A stretch of 17,663 nucleotides of DNA from DATLZC01 sp037444005 (GTDB taxonomy: Bacteria > Chloroflexota > Dehalococcoidia > DSTF01 > JACRBR01): positions 1 to 17,663 of the forward strand of contig JBBING010000046.1 of assembly GCA_037444005.1 (NCBI GenBank), written 5' to 3'. Under the pieces are notes generated by a model. It did not search any database. It was given only the letters and a program-made list of their open reading frames with translations, and was not told the DNA's origin. Each line of letters opens with the position of its first letter. Positions within the stretch are counted from its first letter, which is position 1. Position numbers and translations under genes: made by a program. Below, piece after piece: positions 6,877 through 14,321 of this stretch.

Positions 6877-7791
6877 ATGTCCGAAGCCCTGAGCGTCCCC
6901 GAGCAGCGCTCGCGGGGAGACCCGCAGCGCAGGCTGTCGCGCAGACGCATCCTCGCGCTCGCGGGTCTGGCGGCGCCCGCCGCCGTGGCCGCCGCCGTCG
7001 CGGAGATGCAACGCGGCGCGGAGGCCGCGACCGTCGAGGCGCCGCGACCGAAGAGCCCCGTACCGCCGCTACCAGCGGCCGACCGGTCTTTTCCCAATCC
7101 CATCCTCCGCATGCAGGCCGATATTCGGCGCGCCCTCGAGAAGCCGATCGAGCAACGCAAGTGGATCATGGTGATCGACCTCGAAAAGTGCATCGGCTGC
7201 TCCGCCTGCACGGTCGCCTGCAAGGCCGAAAACCACCTGCCGCCCGGCGTCGTGTACCGGCCCGTGCTTGAGGAGGAGATCGGCGAATATCCGAACGTGA
7301 CGCGGCGGTTCACGCCCCGCCCCTGCATGCAGTGCGACGATCCGCCATGCGTGCCGGTCTGCCCGGTCGCTGCGACGTACAAGCGTCCCGATGGCATTGT
7401 CGAAATCGACTACAACCGATGCATCGGGTGCCGCTACTGCATCCCCGCGTGTCCGTACAGCGCTCGGACGTTCGACTTCGGTGAGTTCTACACCGACGAC
7501 ACGCCGGAGCGCGCGCCGTACGAGGCGTCGGCCTCACCGGAGTACGGGCGCAGGTGGGTGAGAAAAGGACAGGGCTCCCCCATCGGCAATGTCCGCAAAT
7601 GCCAGTTCTGTATCCACCGGCTCGAAGCGGGGATGCTGCCGGCTTGCGTGACCACCTGCGTCGGAGTCGCCACGTACTTCGGAGACAAGAACGACCCCGA
7701 AAGCCTGGTGTCGGAGCTGATCGCCAGCACCCGGGTGTACCGGTTGAAGGAAGAGCTCGGCACCGAGCCGAAGGTCTACTACCTGTTGTGA
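6877..7791 (+). CDS. Tat-exported 4x[4Fe-4S] ferredoxin subunit (TtrB/NrfC/DmsB-like)
   Basis: The ATG at 6877 follows a strong Shine-Dalgarno (GGAGAGGAGG). The product is 304 residues. A twin-arginine signal SRRRILALAG (21-30) with a hydrophobic stretch to about residue 42 indicates Tat export or co-export. Sixteen cysteines form four ferredoxin-type motifs: Cys105/108/111/115 (CIGCSACTVAC), Cys150/153/158/162, Cys182/185/188/192 (CIGCRYCIPAC) and Cys242/245/257/261. This is the classic electron-transfer beta subunit of complex iron-sulfur molybdoenzymes, passing electrons between the membrane quinol subunit and the catalytic subunit. It is first in the operon, followed 8 nt later by the NrfD-like gene and then the Mo subunit. 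This B-C-A order matches ttrBCA. All cluster ligands are present. Confidence 0.95.
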   Translation: MSEALSVPEQRSRGDPQRRLSRRRILALAGLAAPAAVAAAVAEMQRGAEAATVEAPRPKSPVPPLPAADRSFPNPILRMQADIRRALEKPIEQRKWIMVIDLEKCIGCSACTVACKAENHLPPGVVYRPVLEEEIGEYPNVTRRFTPRPCMQCDDPPCVPVCPVAATYKRPDGIVEIDYNRCIGCRYCIPACPYSARTFDFGEFYTDDTPERAPYEASASPEYGRRWVRKGQGSPIGNVRKCQFCIHRLEAGMLPACVTTCVGVATYFGDKNDPESLVSELIASTRVYRLKEELGTEPKVYYLL

Positions 7792-7799
7792 GGTGAGTC

Positions 7800-9059
7800 A
7801 TGCACGTCGTCGTCACTCGTCCGCGCGTTGGCCCCTCGCTCGAGCTGCCGATCGCTGCCGCGCTCTGGGTGGTCGCCCTCGGCTTCGGGCTTGCCGGCGT
7901 CTACCTCCGCCTGACCACAGGCCATGAGCTCGCCGGCTACGGCAGCTACATCCCATGGGGCTTGTGGGTCGCAGCGTACGTCTACTTCATCGGGCTGTCG
8001 GCCGGGGCGTTCCTGCTTTCGGCGCTCGTGTACGTTCTGGACGTGCGCCAGCTCGAGCGCGTCGGCAAGCTGGCGCTCTTCACGGCGCTGATCACGCTGT
8101 TCATGGCGCTCCTCACGATCTGGTTCGACATCGGCCACATGGAGCGCTTCTGGGAGGTGTACGTCTACGGCAATCGCGTCTCCATGATGGCGTGGATGGT
8201 CTGGCTGTACACCGCCTATTTCCTGCTCATCCTGGCTGAGAACTGGTTCGCGCAGCGGGCGGACCTCTCGCACATGGCGTTGGAGGGCGGGCTACGCGGC
8301 GTCGTGGGCCGTCTCCTGACCTTCGGCCGGCCTGACATCAGCGAAGAGGCGGCCGAACGCGACCGAAGGGCGCTCCGCGTGCTGGGGACCGTCGGCGTGC
8401 CGCTGGCAGTCGCCTTTCACGGAGGCGTCGGCGCGCTCTTCGGCGTGCTCGCCGCCCGGCCTTTCTGGAACGCCTCCATCTTCCCCATCGCGTTCATCGT
8501 CGGCGCACTGGCGTCCGGCGGGGCGCTCCTCACCGCCATCGTGGCGTTCTTCTGGCCGGACAGGGGAAGCGAGGCGCACCGAGATCTCGTGACATACCTG
8601 GGCCGCATGGTGCTGGGTCTGCTCGCGGCGTATCTGCTGCTCGAGTGGGCCGAATTCAGCATCGGCCTCTACAGCGACATCCCTTCGGAATCTGAGCCCT
8701 ACCTGCAGATTTTGACCGGTCCCTACTGGTGGGTGTTCTGGTTCGTCCACATCCTGGCGGGAGCGGCAGTCCCCGTGGCGGTTCTGCTGGCCCGTCCGCG
8801 CTCGACCTCGTGGGTGGGTGTCGGAGCTGCGCTGGTGGCGGTGACGTTCATCGCCGTCCGTCTGAACGTCGTCATCCCGGGCCTGATCGTCCCGGAGCTC
8901 GAGGGGCTCGACCGGGCCTTCGTCGACAAGCGGCTCAGCTTCGAATACTTCCCGAGCGCCGTCGAATGGCTCGTGCTGACGTTCGTGGTCAGCCTCGGCG
9001 TGGGGCTGTTCTACGCTGGCAGCAAGCTCTTGCCGCTAACCGCCCGAGAGGAACAGTGA
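7800..9059 (+). CDS. NrfD/PsrC/TtrC-like quinol-interacting membrane subunit
   Basis: This 419-residue polytopic protein has about ten hydrophobic helices (roughly 18-38, 52-80, 90-110, 130-150, 197-220, 226-252, 268-290, 308-332, 338-358 and 388-408). The N-terminal block YGSYIPWGLWVAAYVYFIG (47-65), followed by LSAGAFLLSAL, is characteristic of NrfD-family proteins. The family carries no heme or metal and exchanges electrons between the membrane quinone pool and the adjacent iron-sulfur subunit. Its ATG lies 8 nt after the iron-sulfur gene stop, with GAGGTGA as ribosome-binding site. The catalytic-subunit gene begins 9 nt after its stop. A loop at about 155-195 between helices 4 and 5 is long and charged. 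In a reductase it would oxidise menaquinol or ubiquinol; the reverse direction is possible in principle. Confidence 0.94.
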   Translation: MHVVVTRPRVGPSLELPIAAALWVVALGFGLAGVYLRLTTGHELAGYGSYIPWGLWVAAYVYFIGLSAGAFLLSALVYVLDVRQLERVGKLALFTALITLFMALLTIWFDIGHMERFWEVYVYGNRVSMMAWMVWLYTAYFLLILAENWFAQRADLSHMALEGGLRGVVGRLLTFGRPDISEEAAERDRRALRVLGTVGVPLAVAFHGGVGALFGVLAARPFWNASIFPIAFIVGALASGGALLTAIVAFFWPDRGSEAHRDLVTYLGRMVLGLLAAYLLLEWAEFSIGLYSDIPSESEPYLQILTGPYWWVFWFVHILAGAAVPVAVLLARPRSTSWVGVGAALVAVTFIAVRLNVVIPGLIVPELEGLDRAFVDKRLSFEYFPSAVEWLVLTFVVSLGVGLFYAGSKLLPLTAREEQ

Positions 9060-9068
9060 GGTGATGCG

Positions 9069-12000
9069 ATGACCGAGCGGAAGGAAGCACCGAGCGCCGG
9101 CCTCACTCGCCGGGACTTCATCAGAACGGGAGCGCTTCTGGGGGGCGCGGCGGCCGTCGCTGCGCAGGCCCCGTGGATGATCCGGTTCGGTCAGAACGGC
9201 TCACCGCGCTACCTGAAGCCGACCGAGGAATACCTCCTCGCGAAGCCCGAGCAGATCATCTACTCGACCTGCTTGCAGTGCCAGATTCGCTGCCTGCTGA
9301 AAGTGAAGCACGACGAGAACGGCGTCGTGGTCAAGATCGACGGCAGCCCGTATTCGCCCAAGCAGCTCCTGCCGAATATCCCCTACGACACGCCGCCGGA
9401 GCAGGCGGCGCTCATCGATGGCAAACTCTGCCCGAAGGGCCAGGCGGGCGTGCAGACGCTCTACGACCCCTACCGCCTGCGCAAGGTCCTCAAGCGGGCC
9501 GGCCCCCGTGGCTCGGGCAAGTGGCAGACCATCGACTTCGACACCGCCATCGACGAGATCGTGAACGGCGGCGACCTCTTCGGAGAAGGCCACGTGCCCG
9601 GGCTCAAAGAGATCCGCGCCCTGACCGATCCCGAAGCGGCCAAGGAGATGGCGGCGGACGTCGACAAGCTCAAGAAGAAGCAGATGACCGTCGAGGAGTT
9701 CAAAGCGAAGCACGCCGCCCATCTCGACGCGCTGATCGACCCGGATCACCCAGACCTCGGACCGAAGAACAACCAGTTCCTATTCATGCCGGGCCGCATC
9801 AACCGAACGCGGGTGGACTTCGCGAAGCGATGGCTCCACGACGCCTTCGGGTCGGTGAACATCGCCATCCACACATCCATCTGCGAGCTGAGCATCTTCA
9901 TCAGCACGTCGGAGATGACCCGCGACCTCGTGAAGGGCACGGGCAAGAACCACTTCAAGCCCGACTTCCTGAACAGCGAGTTCGTCATCTTCTGGGGCAC
10001 GGGGTTCGCTGAGGCCAATTTCGGCGTCACACCGATGGCGGAGCTCGTGACGAAGTCGCTTCGCGAGCGGAATCTCAAGATCGTGGTGGTCGACCCGCGC
10101 CTCAGCAAGAGCGCCGCTAAAGCGTGGCGGTGGCTTCCCGTGAAGCCCGGGACCGACGCCGCCTTGGCCCTGGCGATGATCCGCTGGATCATCGAGAACG
10201 AGCGCTTCGACCGGCGGTACCTCGAGAATCCGAACCTGGAGGCCGCCAAGGCGGACGGTGAAACGACGTCCACCGACGCGACGCACCTGGTCCGCACCGA
10301 CGAGATGGTGTTCCTGAAGCCCGAGGACGTGGGCATCGAGCCGCCTGCCCTGCCGGAGGAGGGAGCGGCGCCGCCGCCCGCCTTCGTGGTCATGACGCCG
10401 GACGGCCCCGCTCGCCACGACAAGGCCGACGCCGGCATCCTCGAGGTGGACACCACCCTCAACGGAATCCCGGTCAAGAGCGTCTTCACACTGCTCAAGG
10501 AGCGCGCCTTCGAGCGTTCACTGGAGGAGTACGCGGACATCTGCGGGATCCCCGTGGACACCATTGTCGAAGTGGCGGACGAGTTCACCAGCCACGGCAA
10601 GAGGGCCGCTATCGACATCTACCGCGGCGTCGCCAAGCACCCGAATGGCTTCCACATCGTGCAGGCGATCAACACCCTCAACGTCCTCATCGGTAACCAG
10701 GACTGGAAGGGTGGGCTCGCGGACGGCGGCGGCTCGTGGGATGACCTGGGCGGCAAGGAAGGCCAACCCTTCCCGCTCGCCAAGATGCACCCCGGGAAGA
10801 CGAAGAGCTTCGGGGTGCCGATGACGCGCGAAGGCTGGCGTTACGAAGATTCGACGCTGTTCGACCGCGACGGCGGGTATCCAGCCAAGCGGCCTTGGTA
10901 CCCCTTCGCCAAAGAGATGTACCAGGATGTGATCCCGGCGGCGGAAGCGGGCTACCCGTACCCTCTCAAGGCGCTGTGGATTCACATGGGAACGCCCGTG
11001 TACGCCGTGCCCGGTGGCCCCGCCGAGCAGAGCCGCATCCTTCGCGATCCGAAGATCATCCCGCTCGTGATCGCCACCGACATCGTCATCGGCGAGACGA
11101 CGATGTACGCCGACTACATCTTCCCCGACCTCACGTACCTCGAGCGATGGGCGAGCCCCGGCGACGTGCCGCAGCCCGCCGTGCGGTCGAACCCCATTCG
11201 GCAGCCCGCCGCGGCGCCGGTCCCGGAGATCGTGACGGTGTTCGGTGAGGAGATGCCGATCTCGATGGAGGCGGTGATGCTCGCCATCGCCGAGCGTCTC
11301 GGCCTGCCCGGCTACGGGGATGATGGGTTCGGGCCGGGAATCCCCTTCAAGAGGCCAGAGCAGTACTACCTGAAGATCGTCGCCAACCTGGCCTACGGTG
11401 ACAAGCCAGACCTGGCCGACGCCGTTCCCGAGGCCAGCGACGCGGAGCTGGAGGTGTTTCTCGCAGCCCGTCGTCACCTTCCGCCCGCCGTGCTCGACCC
11501 GGCGAAGTGGGAGGAGGCGGTCGGCTCCGACCTCTGGCGCCGAGTGGTGTACGTCCTCAACCGGGGCGGGCGCTTCCAGGAGTTCGCCAGCGCCTACGAC
11601 GGCGAGCACATGGCCCACAAGTTTGGGGGCACGTTCCACCTGTACATCGAGCGCGTGGCCAAACAGCGGGACAGCATCACGGGCGAGCGATTCGACGGTC
11701 TGCCCTTCTACACGCCACCGGTCGACAGCCAGGGCAACCCGGTGGTCGACGACGGCTACGAGTTCCAGCTCATTACGTACAAGGAGGTGTTCGCCACCCA
11801 GAGCCGCACGCCCGGCGTGTACTGGTCGCAAACGTCGCTGCAGCCCGAAAACTACGTGCTCATGGCGAAGGCGGACGCCGAACGGTTGGGGCTCGACGAC
11901 GAGGACGAGGTCATCGTGACCTCCGCCTCCCTGCCGGAAGGCCGAGTCGACCTCGGCCACGGCATCGAGCGGTGGACGCGCGGAAAGGTGAAGCGGGTGG

Positions 12001-12236
12001 AAGGCCTCAGGCCGGGCGTCGTCGCCATCTCCCACCATTACGGTCACTGGGCGTACGGGGCGACCGAAATGGAGATCGACGGAGAGCGCATCCCGGGCGA
12101 CGAGCGGCGCGGCAAGGGCATTCCCGTGAATGCGCTGATGCGGCTCGACGACTACCTGAAGACGTCGCCCCTGACCGACCCCGTCGGCGGGAGCGCTGTG
12201 TTCAACGACACCCGGGTTCGCGTCGCAAAGGTATAA
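9069..12236 (+). CDS. Tat-exported molybdopterin oxidoreductase, TtrA-like catalytic subunit
   Basis: This 1055-residue protein starts at an ATG preceded by GAGGTG. Tat signal TRRDFIRTG (13-21) and a hydrophobic core to about 36 direct it across the membrane. A [4Fe-4S] cluster is bound by Cys68-x2-Cys71-x3-Cys75 and Cys121 (LCPKGQAG). HTSICELS (268-275) offers Cys272 as the likely Mo/W ligand of the DMSO-reductase family. NSEFVIFWGTG (302-312), VVVDPRLS and LPVKPGTDAALALAM are bis-MGD-binding motifs. A charged insertion (about 165-235) and the large size match the TtrA group more closely than ArrA, PsrA or NapA. The C-terminal domain includes ISHHYGHWAYG. With the B and C subunits upstream it forms a periplasmic-side quinol:acceptor oxidoreductase. 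Tetrathionate is the leading candidate substrate by gene order, but other sulfur or metalloid oxyanions are possible. Confidence 0.9.
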   Translation: MTERKEAPSAGLTRRDFIRTGALLGGAAAVAAQAPWMIRFGQNGSPRYLKPTEEYLLAKPEQIIYSTCLQCQIRCLLKVKHDENGVVVKIDGSPYSPKQLLPNIPYDTPPEQAALIDGKLCPKGQAGVQTLYDPYRLRKVLKRAGPRGSGKWQTIDFDTAIDEIVNGGDLFGEGHVPGLKEIRALTDPEAAKEMAADVDKLKKKQMTVEEFKAKHAAHLDALIDPDHPDLGPKNNQFLFMPGRINRTRVDFAKRWLHDAFGSVNIAIHTSICELSIFISTSEMTRDLVKGTGKNHFKPDFLNSEFVIFWGTGFAEANFGVTPMAELVTKSLRERNLKIVVVDPRLSKSAAKAWRWLPVKPGTDAALALAMIRWIIENERFDRRYLENPNLEAAKADGETTSTDATHLVRTDEMVFLKPEDVGIEPPALPEEGAAPPPAFVVMTPDGPARHDKADAGILEVDTTLNGIPVKSVFTLLKERAFERSLEEYADICGIPVDTIVEVADEFTSHGKRAAIDIYRGVAKHPNGFHIVQAINTLNVLIGNQDWKGGLADGGGSWDDLGGKEGQPFPLAKMHPGKTKSFGVPMTREGWRYEDSTLFDRDGGYPAKRPWYPFAKEMYQDVIPAAEAGYPYPLKALWIHMGTPVYAVPGGPAEQSRILRDPKIIPLVIATDIVIGETTMYADYIFPDLTYLERWASPGDVPQPAVRSNPIRQPAAAPVPEIVTVFGEEMPISMEAVMLAIAERLGLPGYGDDGFGPGIPFKRPEQYYLKIVANLAYGDKPDLADAVPEASDAELEVFLAARRHLPPAVLDPAKWEEAVGSDLWRRVVYVLNRGGRFQEFASAYDGEHMAHKFGGTFHLYIERVAKQRDSITGERFDGLPFYTPPVDSQGNPVVDDGYEFQLITYKEVFATQSRTPGVYWSQTSLQPENYVLMAKADAERLGLDDEDEVIVTSASLPEGRVDLGHGIERWTRGKVKRVEGLRPGVVAISHHYGHWAYGATEMEIDGERIPGDERRGKGIPVNALMRLDDYLKTSPLTDPVGGSAVFNDTRVRVAKV

Positions 12237-12259
12237 GCGTCCTTCGACGGCAACGACGC

Positions 12260-12289
12260 CAGGGGCTGCGACCTCGGTCGCAGCCCCTG
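12260..12289 (+). terminator. Intrinsic terminator of the molybdoenzyme operon
   Basis: CAGGGGCTGCGAC (12260-12272) pairs perfectly over 13 bp with GTCGCAGCCCCTG (12277-12289) around a CTCG loop, 24 nt after the catalytic-subunit stop. The following CGTTGCTTCGT is only moderately T-rich. It probably ends the operon. Confidence 0.85.
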
Positions 12290-12327
12290 CGTTGCTTCGT
12301 GTGCGCGTCCGCAGTCGAGAAGCGAGC

Positions 12328-12534
12328 CTATGCGGCCTTTCGCTCAGGCTCCTCCCGTGCGCCTGTCCCTGTCGTCGGGCGAGCCTTCGCCCTTTCGCCA
12401 GCGGTGATGAGCCACATCAGGAGGAGCACGAGTCCCCCTTCGATGAAGAACGAACCGGCGAAGAACAACAAGCCAGCCCTGGTGCACCCTGCCCTTTCTC
12501 GAGCGCCGACCACCGCGAGCGCTCCCGTCCGCAC
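12328..12534 (-). CDS. Possible small single-helix membrane protein
   Basis: This reading of up to 68 residues starts at GTG 12534, or at a GTG further in (12513). It contains one clear hydrophobic helix, GLLFFAGSFFIEGG followed by LVLLLMWLITAG, and then a basic, polar tail ending EEPERKAA. The composition looks like a genuine membrane protein C-terminus. No strong ribosome-binding site precedes it. Upstream, on the same strand but in other frames, short readings begin at 12763 (27 codons, ideal AAGGAGG five bases upstream) and 12683 (overlapping by ATGA). The whole stretch could therefore be a decayed or frameshifted gene of which this is the end. I do not recognise a family. Confidence 0.3.
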   Translation of the reverse strand: MRTGALAVVGARERAGCTRAGLLFFAGSFFIEGGLVLLLMWLITAGERAKARPTTGTGAREEPERKAA

Positions 12535-12860
12535 GGTACGCGCGCCAGTACCTGGGGGACATCACGCGAAGACGTGATTTGCGGCGGCAAACTGGTGATC
12601 GCGTCGTAGGCGATCGGCCCTATGTCCGCGGACACAGCGGGGCGTAGCGGGGAGAAAGGGCGTCCGTTGTCCATAGCGGTCATGGTCCCACTCGTACGTG
12701 CGGCAGGACGCGATGTACGCCCGTCGGTAGGTTGGGCATGACGGCTGGATCGGGCTGGAGCATGACGGCCTCCTTGGAGCGGGGGGCGTCGAAGCGCGCC
12801 ATCCGCCGCTCCGTCGTTCACCGAGCGCCCCGCTGTCGACATTCGGCCCTCGCCGGGGAC
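12535..12860. other. Gene-poor stretch, possibly decayed
   Basis: No full-length gene is supported. On the minus strand a perfect Shine-Dalgarno AAGGAGG precedes an ATG at 12763 that opens a 27-codon ORF (12680-12763, starting MLQPDPAVMPNLP). Its stop overlaps a second ATG at 12683, whose frame runs on antisense to poor-quality sequence. These may be remnants of one gene or real tiny ORFs. Nothing else is recognisable. Confidence 0.35.
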
Positions 12861-12873
12861 GGCCGCTGGCGCT

Positions 12874-12903
12874 TTGCCGCGCTCAGCGGCCGTTTGTTAT
12901 AGT
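12874..12903 (+). promoter_or_regulatory. Probable promoter of the cyclophilin-like gene
   Basis: TTGCCG (12874-12879) and TATAGT (12898-12903, five of six bases) are spaced by 18 bp. The predicted start at about 12910 gives a leader of about 22 nt, containing GAAGGA, to the ATG at 12932. Confidence 0.5.
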
Positions 12904-12931
12904 CGCGAGCGAAGGACGGTGAATCTGACGA

Positions 12932-13696
12932 ATGCCCAAGAGCCGTAAACGACGCAAGACGTACACCACCGCGGACTGGTCCGGGCCGAAGACGAGGCCG
13001 GCGGGCGTCTTCCGCATCTTTGCCAACGTCAAGCTGTTCTACATCCTCGGGGCGATCATCATCGGACTCTCCCTGCTGCCTATCGGGCTCAACGCCTTCA
13101 ATAACCACAGCAGCAGCCAGAGTGGAAGATTCGTGCGCCAGGACACGCCCACCGCGAGCGCGTCGCCGACGGCGCGCCCGACCGCGGTGGCCCGCCAGTT
13201 CGACGCGCCACCCCCGATGTCCATCGACCCTAACGCGACGTACATCGCGACCATCCACACGTCGAAGGGCGATATCAAGGTCCAGCTCAACGCGAAGGAC
13301 GCGCCCAACGCCGTCAACGCCTTCAAGTTCCTCGTCGACCAGGGCTTCTACACGCCGGACATGCCGTTCTATTACGTCAAGCACGGCGTCTCGGCCATCT
13401 CGGGCGACCCGCTGACGGGCGTGGGTGCGGGAAGCGCCGGCTTCGCCGTCCCGCCCGACCCTGCGACCGGCGCCGCGGAGCCCGCCGGCTCGCTCGTGCT
13501 CAGCATCTCGGCCGACAAGAGCGGCCAGTTCTACTTCCGGTACGACGACGCCGCAGGCTCACCGGAGACCACCCCCATCGGCTCCGTCATCGAGGGCATG
13601 GATGTCCTGCGCCAGCTCACCGAGCGCGCCGTGAACGACCCCTCGGCCGGACAGCCGGACGTCGTCACCGGCATCGAGATCACAACGGCCTCCTGA
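12932..13696 (+). CDS. Membrane-anchored cyclophilin-like protein, probably non-catalytic
   Basis: This 254-residue protein has a very basic N-terminus (MPKSRKRRKT), a membrane helix (about 33-55), a Ser/Thr/Pro-rich linker (58-98) and a cyclophilin-fold domain (about 102-252). Family features are ATIHTSKGDIKVQL (106-119), APNAVNAFKFLVDQGFY (124-140), SGDP (157-160), SGQFYFRYDD (197-206) and IGSVIEGMDVLRQL (216-229). In active cyclophilins the segment after the FY motif reads F-H-R-V, and the Arg is essential. Here it is Phe146-Tyr-Tyr-Val, so the catalytic Arg is replaced by Tyr148. Isomerase activity is therefore doubtful, and a binding or chaperone role is more likely. The helix places the domain outside the cytoplasm. 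It is monocistronic, with its own promoter and a terminator immediately after. Confidence 0.85.
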   Translation: MPKSRKRRKTYTTADWSGPKTRPAGVFRIFANVKLFYILGAIIIGLSLLPIGLNAFNNHSSSQSGRFVRQDTPTASASPTARPTAVARQFDAPPPMSIDPNATYIATIHTSKGDIKVQLNAKDAPNAVNAFKFLVDQGFYTPDMPFYYVKHGVSAISGDPLTGVGAGSAGFAVPPDPATGAAEPAGSLVLSISADKSGQFYFRYDDAAGSPETTPIGSVIEGMDVLRQLTERAVNDPSAGQPDVVTGIEITTAS

Positions 13697-13703
13697 GCAC
13701 GGC

Positions 13704-13740
13704 GAAGGCCGCCCCCGCGTCCGTGCGGCGGGCGGCCTTC
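13704..13740. terminator. Bidirectional intrinsic terminator between convergent genes
   Basis: GAAGGCCGCCC (13704-13714) pairs perfectly with GGGCGGCCTTC (13730-13740). It lies 7 nt after the cyclophilin-like stop and 20 nt beyond the presumed stop of the convergent zinc-ribbon gene. T-runs are short, but the position suits both genes. Confidence 0.7.
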
Positions 13741-13760
13741 TCTCCGCAGGAAGGAGGGTG

Positions 13761-14076
13761 TTATCGGATTCGGGCGGTCCGGCGAGCGCGGCGGCGCCGC
13801 AAGAAGTCGTCGGCGTCGCGCACGCCGCCCGCGGTCCGCGAGATCGATCTCGTACTGCGTCGCGCAGTCGTTGCAGAAGCGCGCTTCGCCATAGGCGACG
13901 AAGCCCGCGGCCGGCCGCTCGCCCCCGCAGGCGTCGCACTGTTCCAGGCGGTCGGGCGGAACACCCCGCGCGAGGTCTTCCTCCACGAACGTGCGCATCG
14001 CCTCTCGAATGGCCTGCCGTTGCTGACGGGTCAAGCCGGTCACGGTCGAAACCAGCGGGGACGGGGCTCGGTACAC
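13761..14076 (-). CDS. Small zinc-ribbon protein, single-base frameshift near its C-terminus
   Basis: The start is GTG at 14076, six bases after GGAGGT (14088-14083). About 104 residues are expected. It opens with a helical region (LTRQQRQAIREAMRTFVEEDLARG) followed by a treble-clef or ribbon-like CDACGG...FCNDC, two CxxC knuckles about 20 residues apart that should bind Zn. The frame holding the knuckles would run on to 13531, through the terminator and into the cyclophilin gene. Dropping one G at about 13828-13830 instead gives ADRGGVRDADDFLRRRRA and a stop at 13761. Third-position GC is higher in that frame (about 19/22 versus 14/22 codons), and it ends just before the terminator. I therefore infer an indel, real or a sequencing error. 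A c-di-AMP riboswitch controls the gene. Its function is unknown. Confidence 0.7.
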
Positions 14077-14107
14077 GACGCTACCTCCACGAGTCGCGCT
14101 CGGGACA

Positions 14108-14139
14108 GCACAAAGACCAGAGGCCACGGCCCCTGGTCT
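14108..14139 (-). terminator. Riboswitch-linked intrinsic terminator (expression platform)
   Basis: On the minus strand AGACCAGGGGCC and GGCCTCTGGTCT (plus 14114-14139) form an 11-12 bp stem with one G-U pair, followed by TTTG. It sits between the c-di-AMP aptamer and the zinc-ribbon start, where a transcription-termination expression platform is expected. Confidence 0.75.
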
Positions 14140-14147
14140 CAGGCTGA

Positions 14148-14280
14148 CCTCTCCTTCTTATGCCTACGGGGTTAGCTGCCGGGTTCGGCTCAAAGGAGTT
14201 CGCCTACCCGTCGACACCGACGGGATTCACCCCTGGGAGATGGTTCCCCCGTCCCGCCCGAGGGCGGGTTCGGCTCTGTT
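14148..14280 (-). ncRNA. Cyclic di-AMP riboswitch (ydaO-yuaA class)
   Basis: Read on the minus strand, the family's conserved blocks appear in order: GAGCCGAACCC (near 14275), ACGGGGGAACC, GGGGTGAATC, then CCGTCG/CGACGG pairing and GTAGGCGAA. These are followed by GAGCCGAACCCGGCAGCTAA and CCCCGTAGGC, ending ATAAGAAGGAG by 14150. The order and spacing match the ydaO aptamer, whose two symmetric halves each bind one c-di-AMP. In known cases ligand binding stops transcription of cell-wall hydrolase or potassium-transport genes. Here the next gene is a small zinc-ribbon protein, with a terminator hairpin in between. I see no mutated core element. Confidence 0.95.
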
Positions 14281-14321
14281 CAGTTGTCCGAGACCCAGCC
14301 TACCCCCCGCCCATCCGCGTG

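Noticed and set aside
9069..12236. Assignment as respiratory arsenate reductase ArrA
   Set aside because: The protein is larger than ArrA, and the B-C-A gene order with an NrfD-like subunit and the charged insertion fit the TtrA-like group better; the substrate is left open.
13531..14127. Full-length 198-codon reading of the zinc-ribbon gene
   Set aside because: Its C-terminal third runs through a terminator and antisense to the cyclophilin gene; the shifted frame ending at 13761 fits better.
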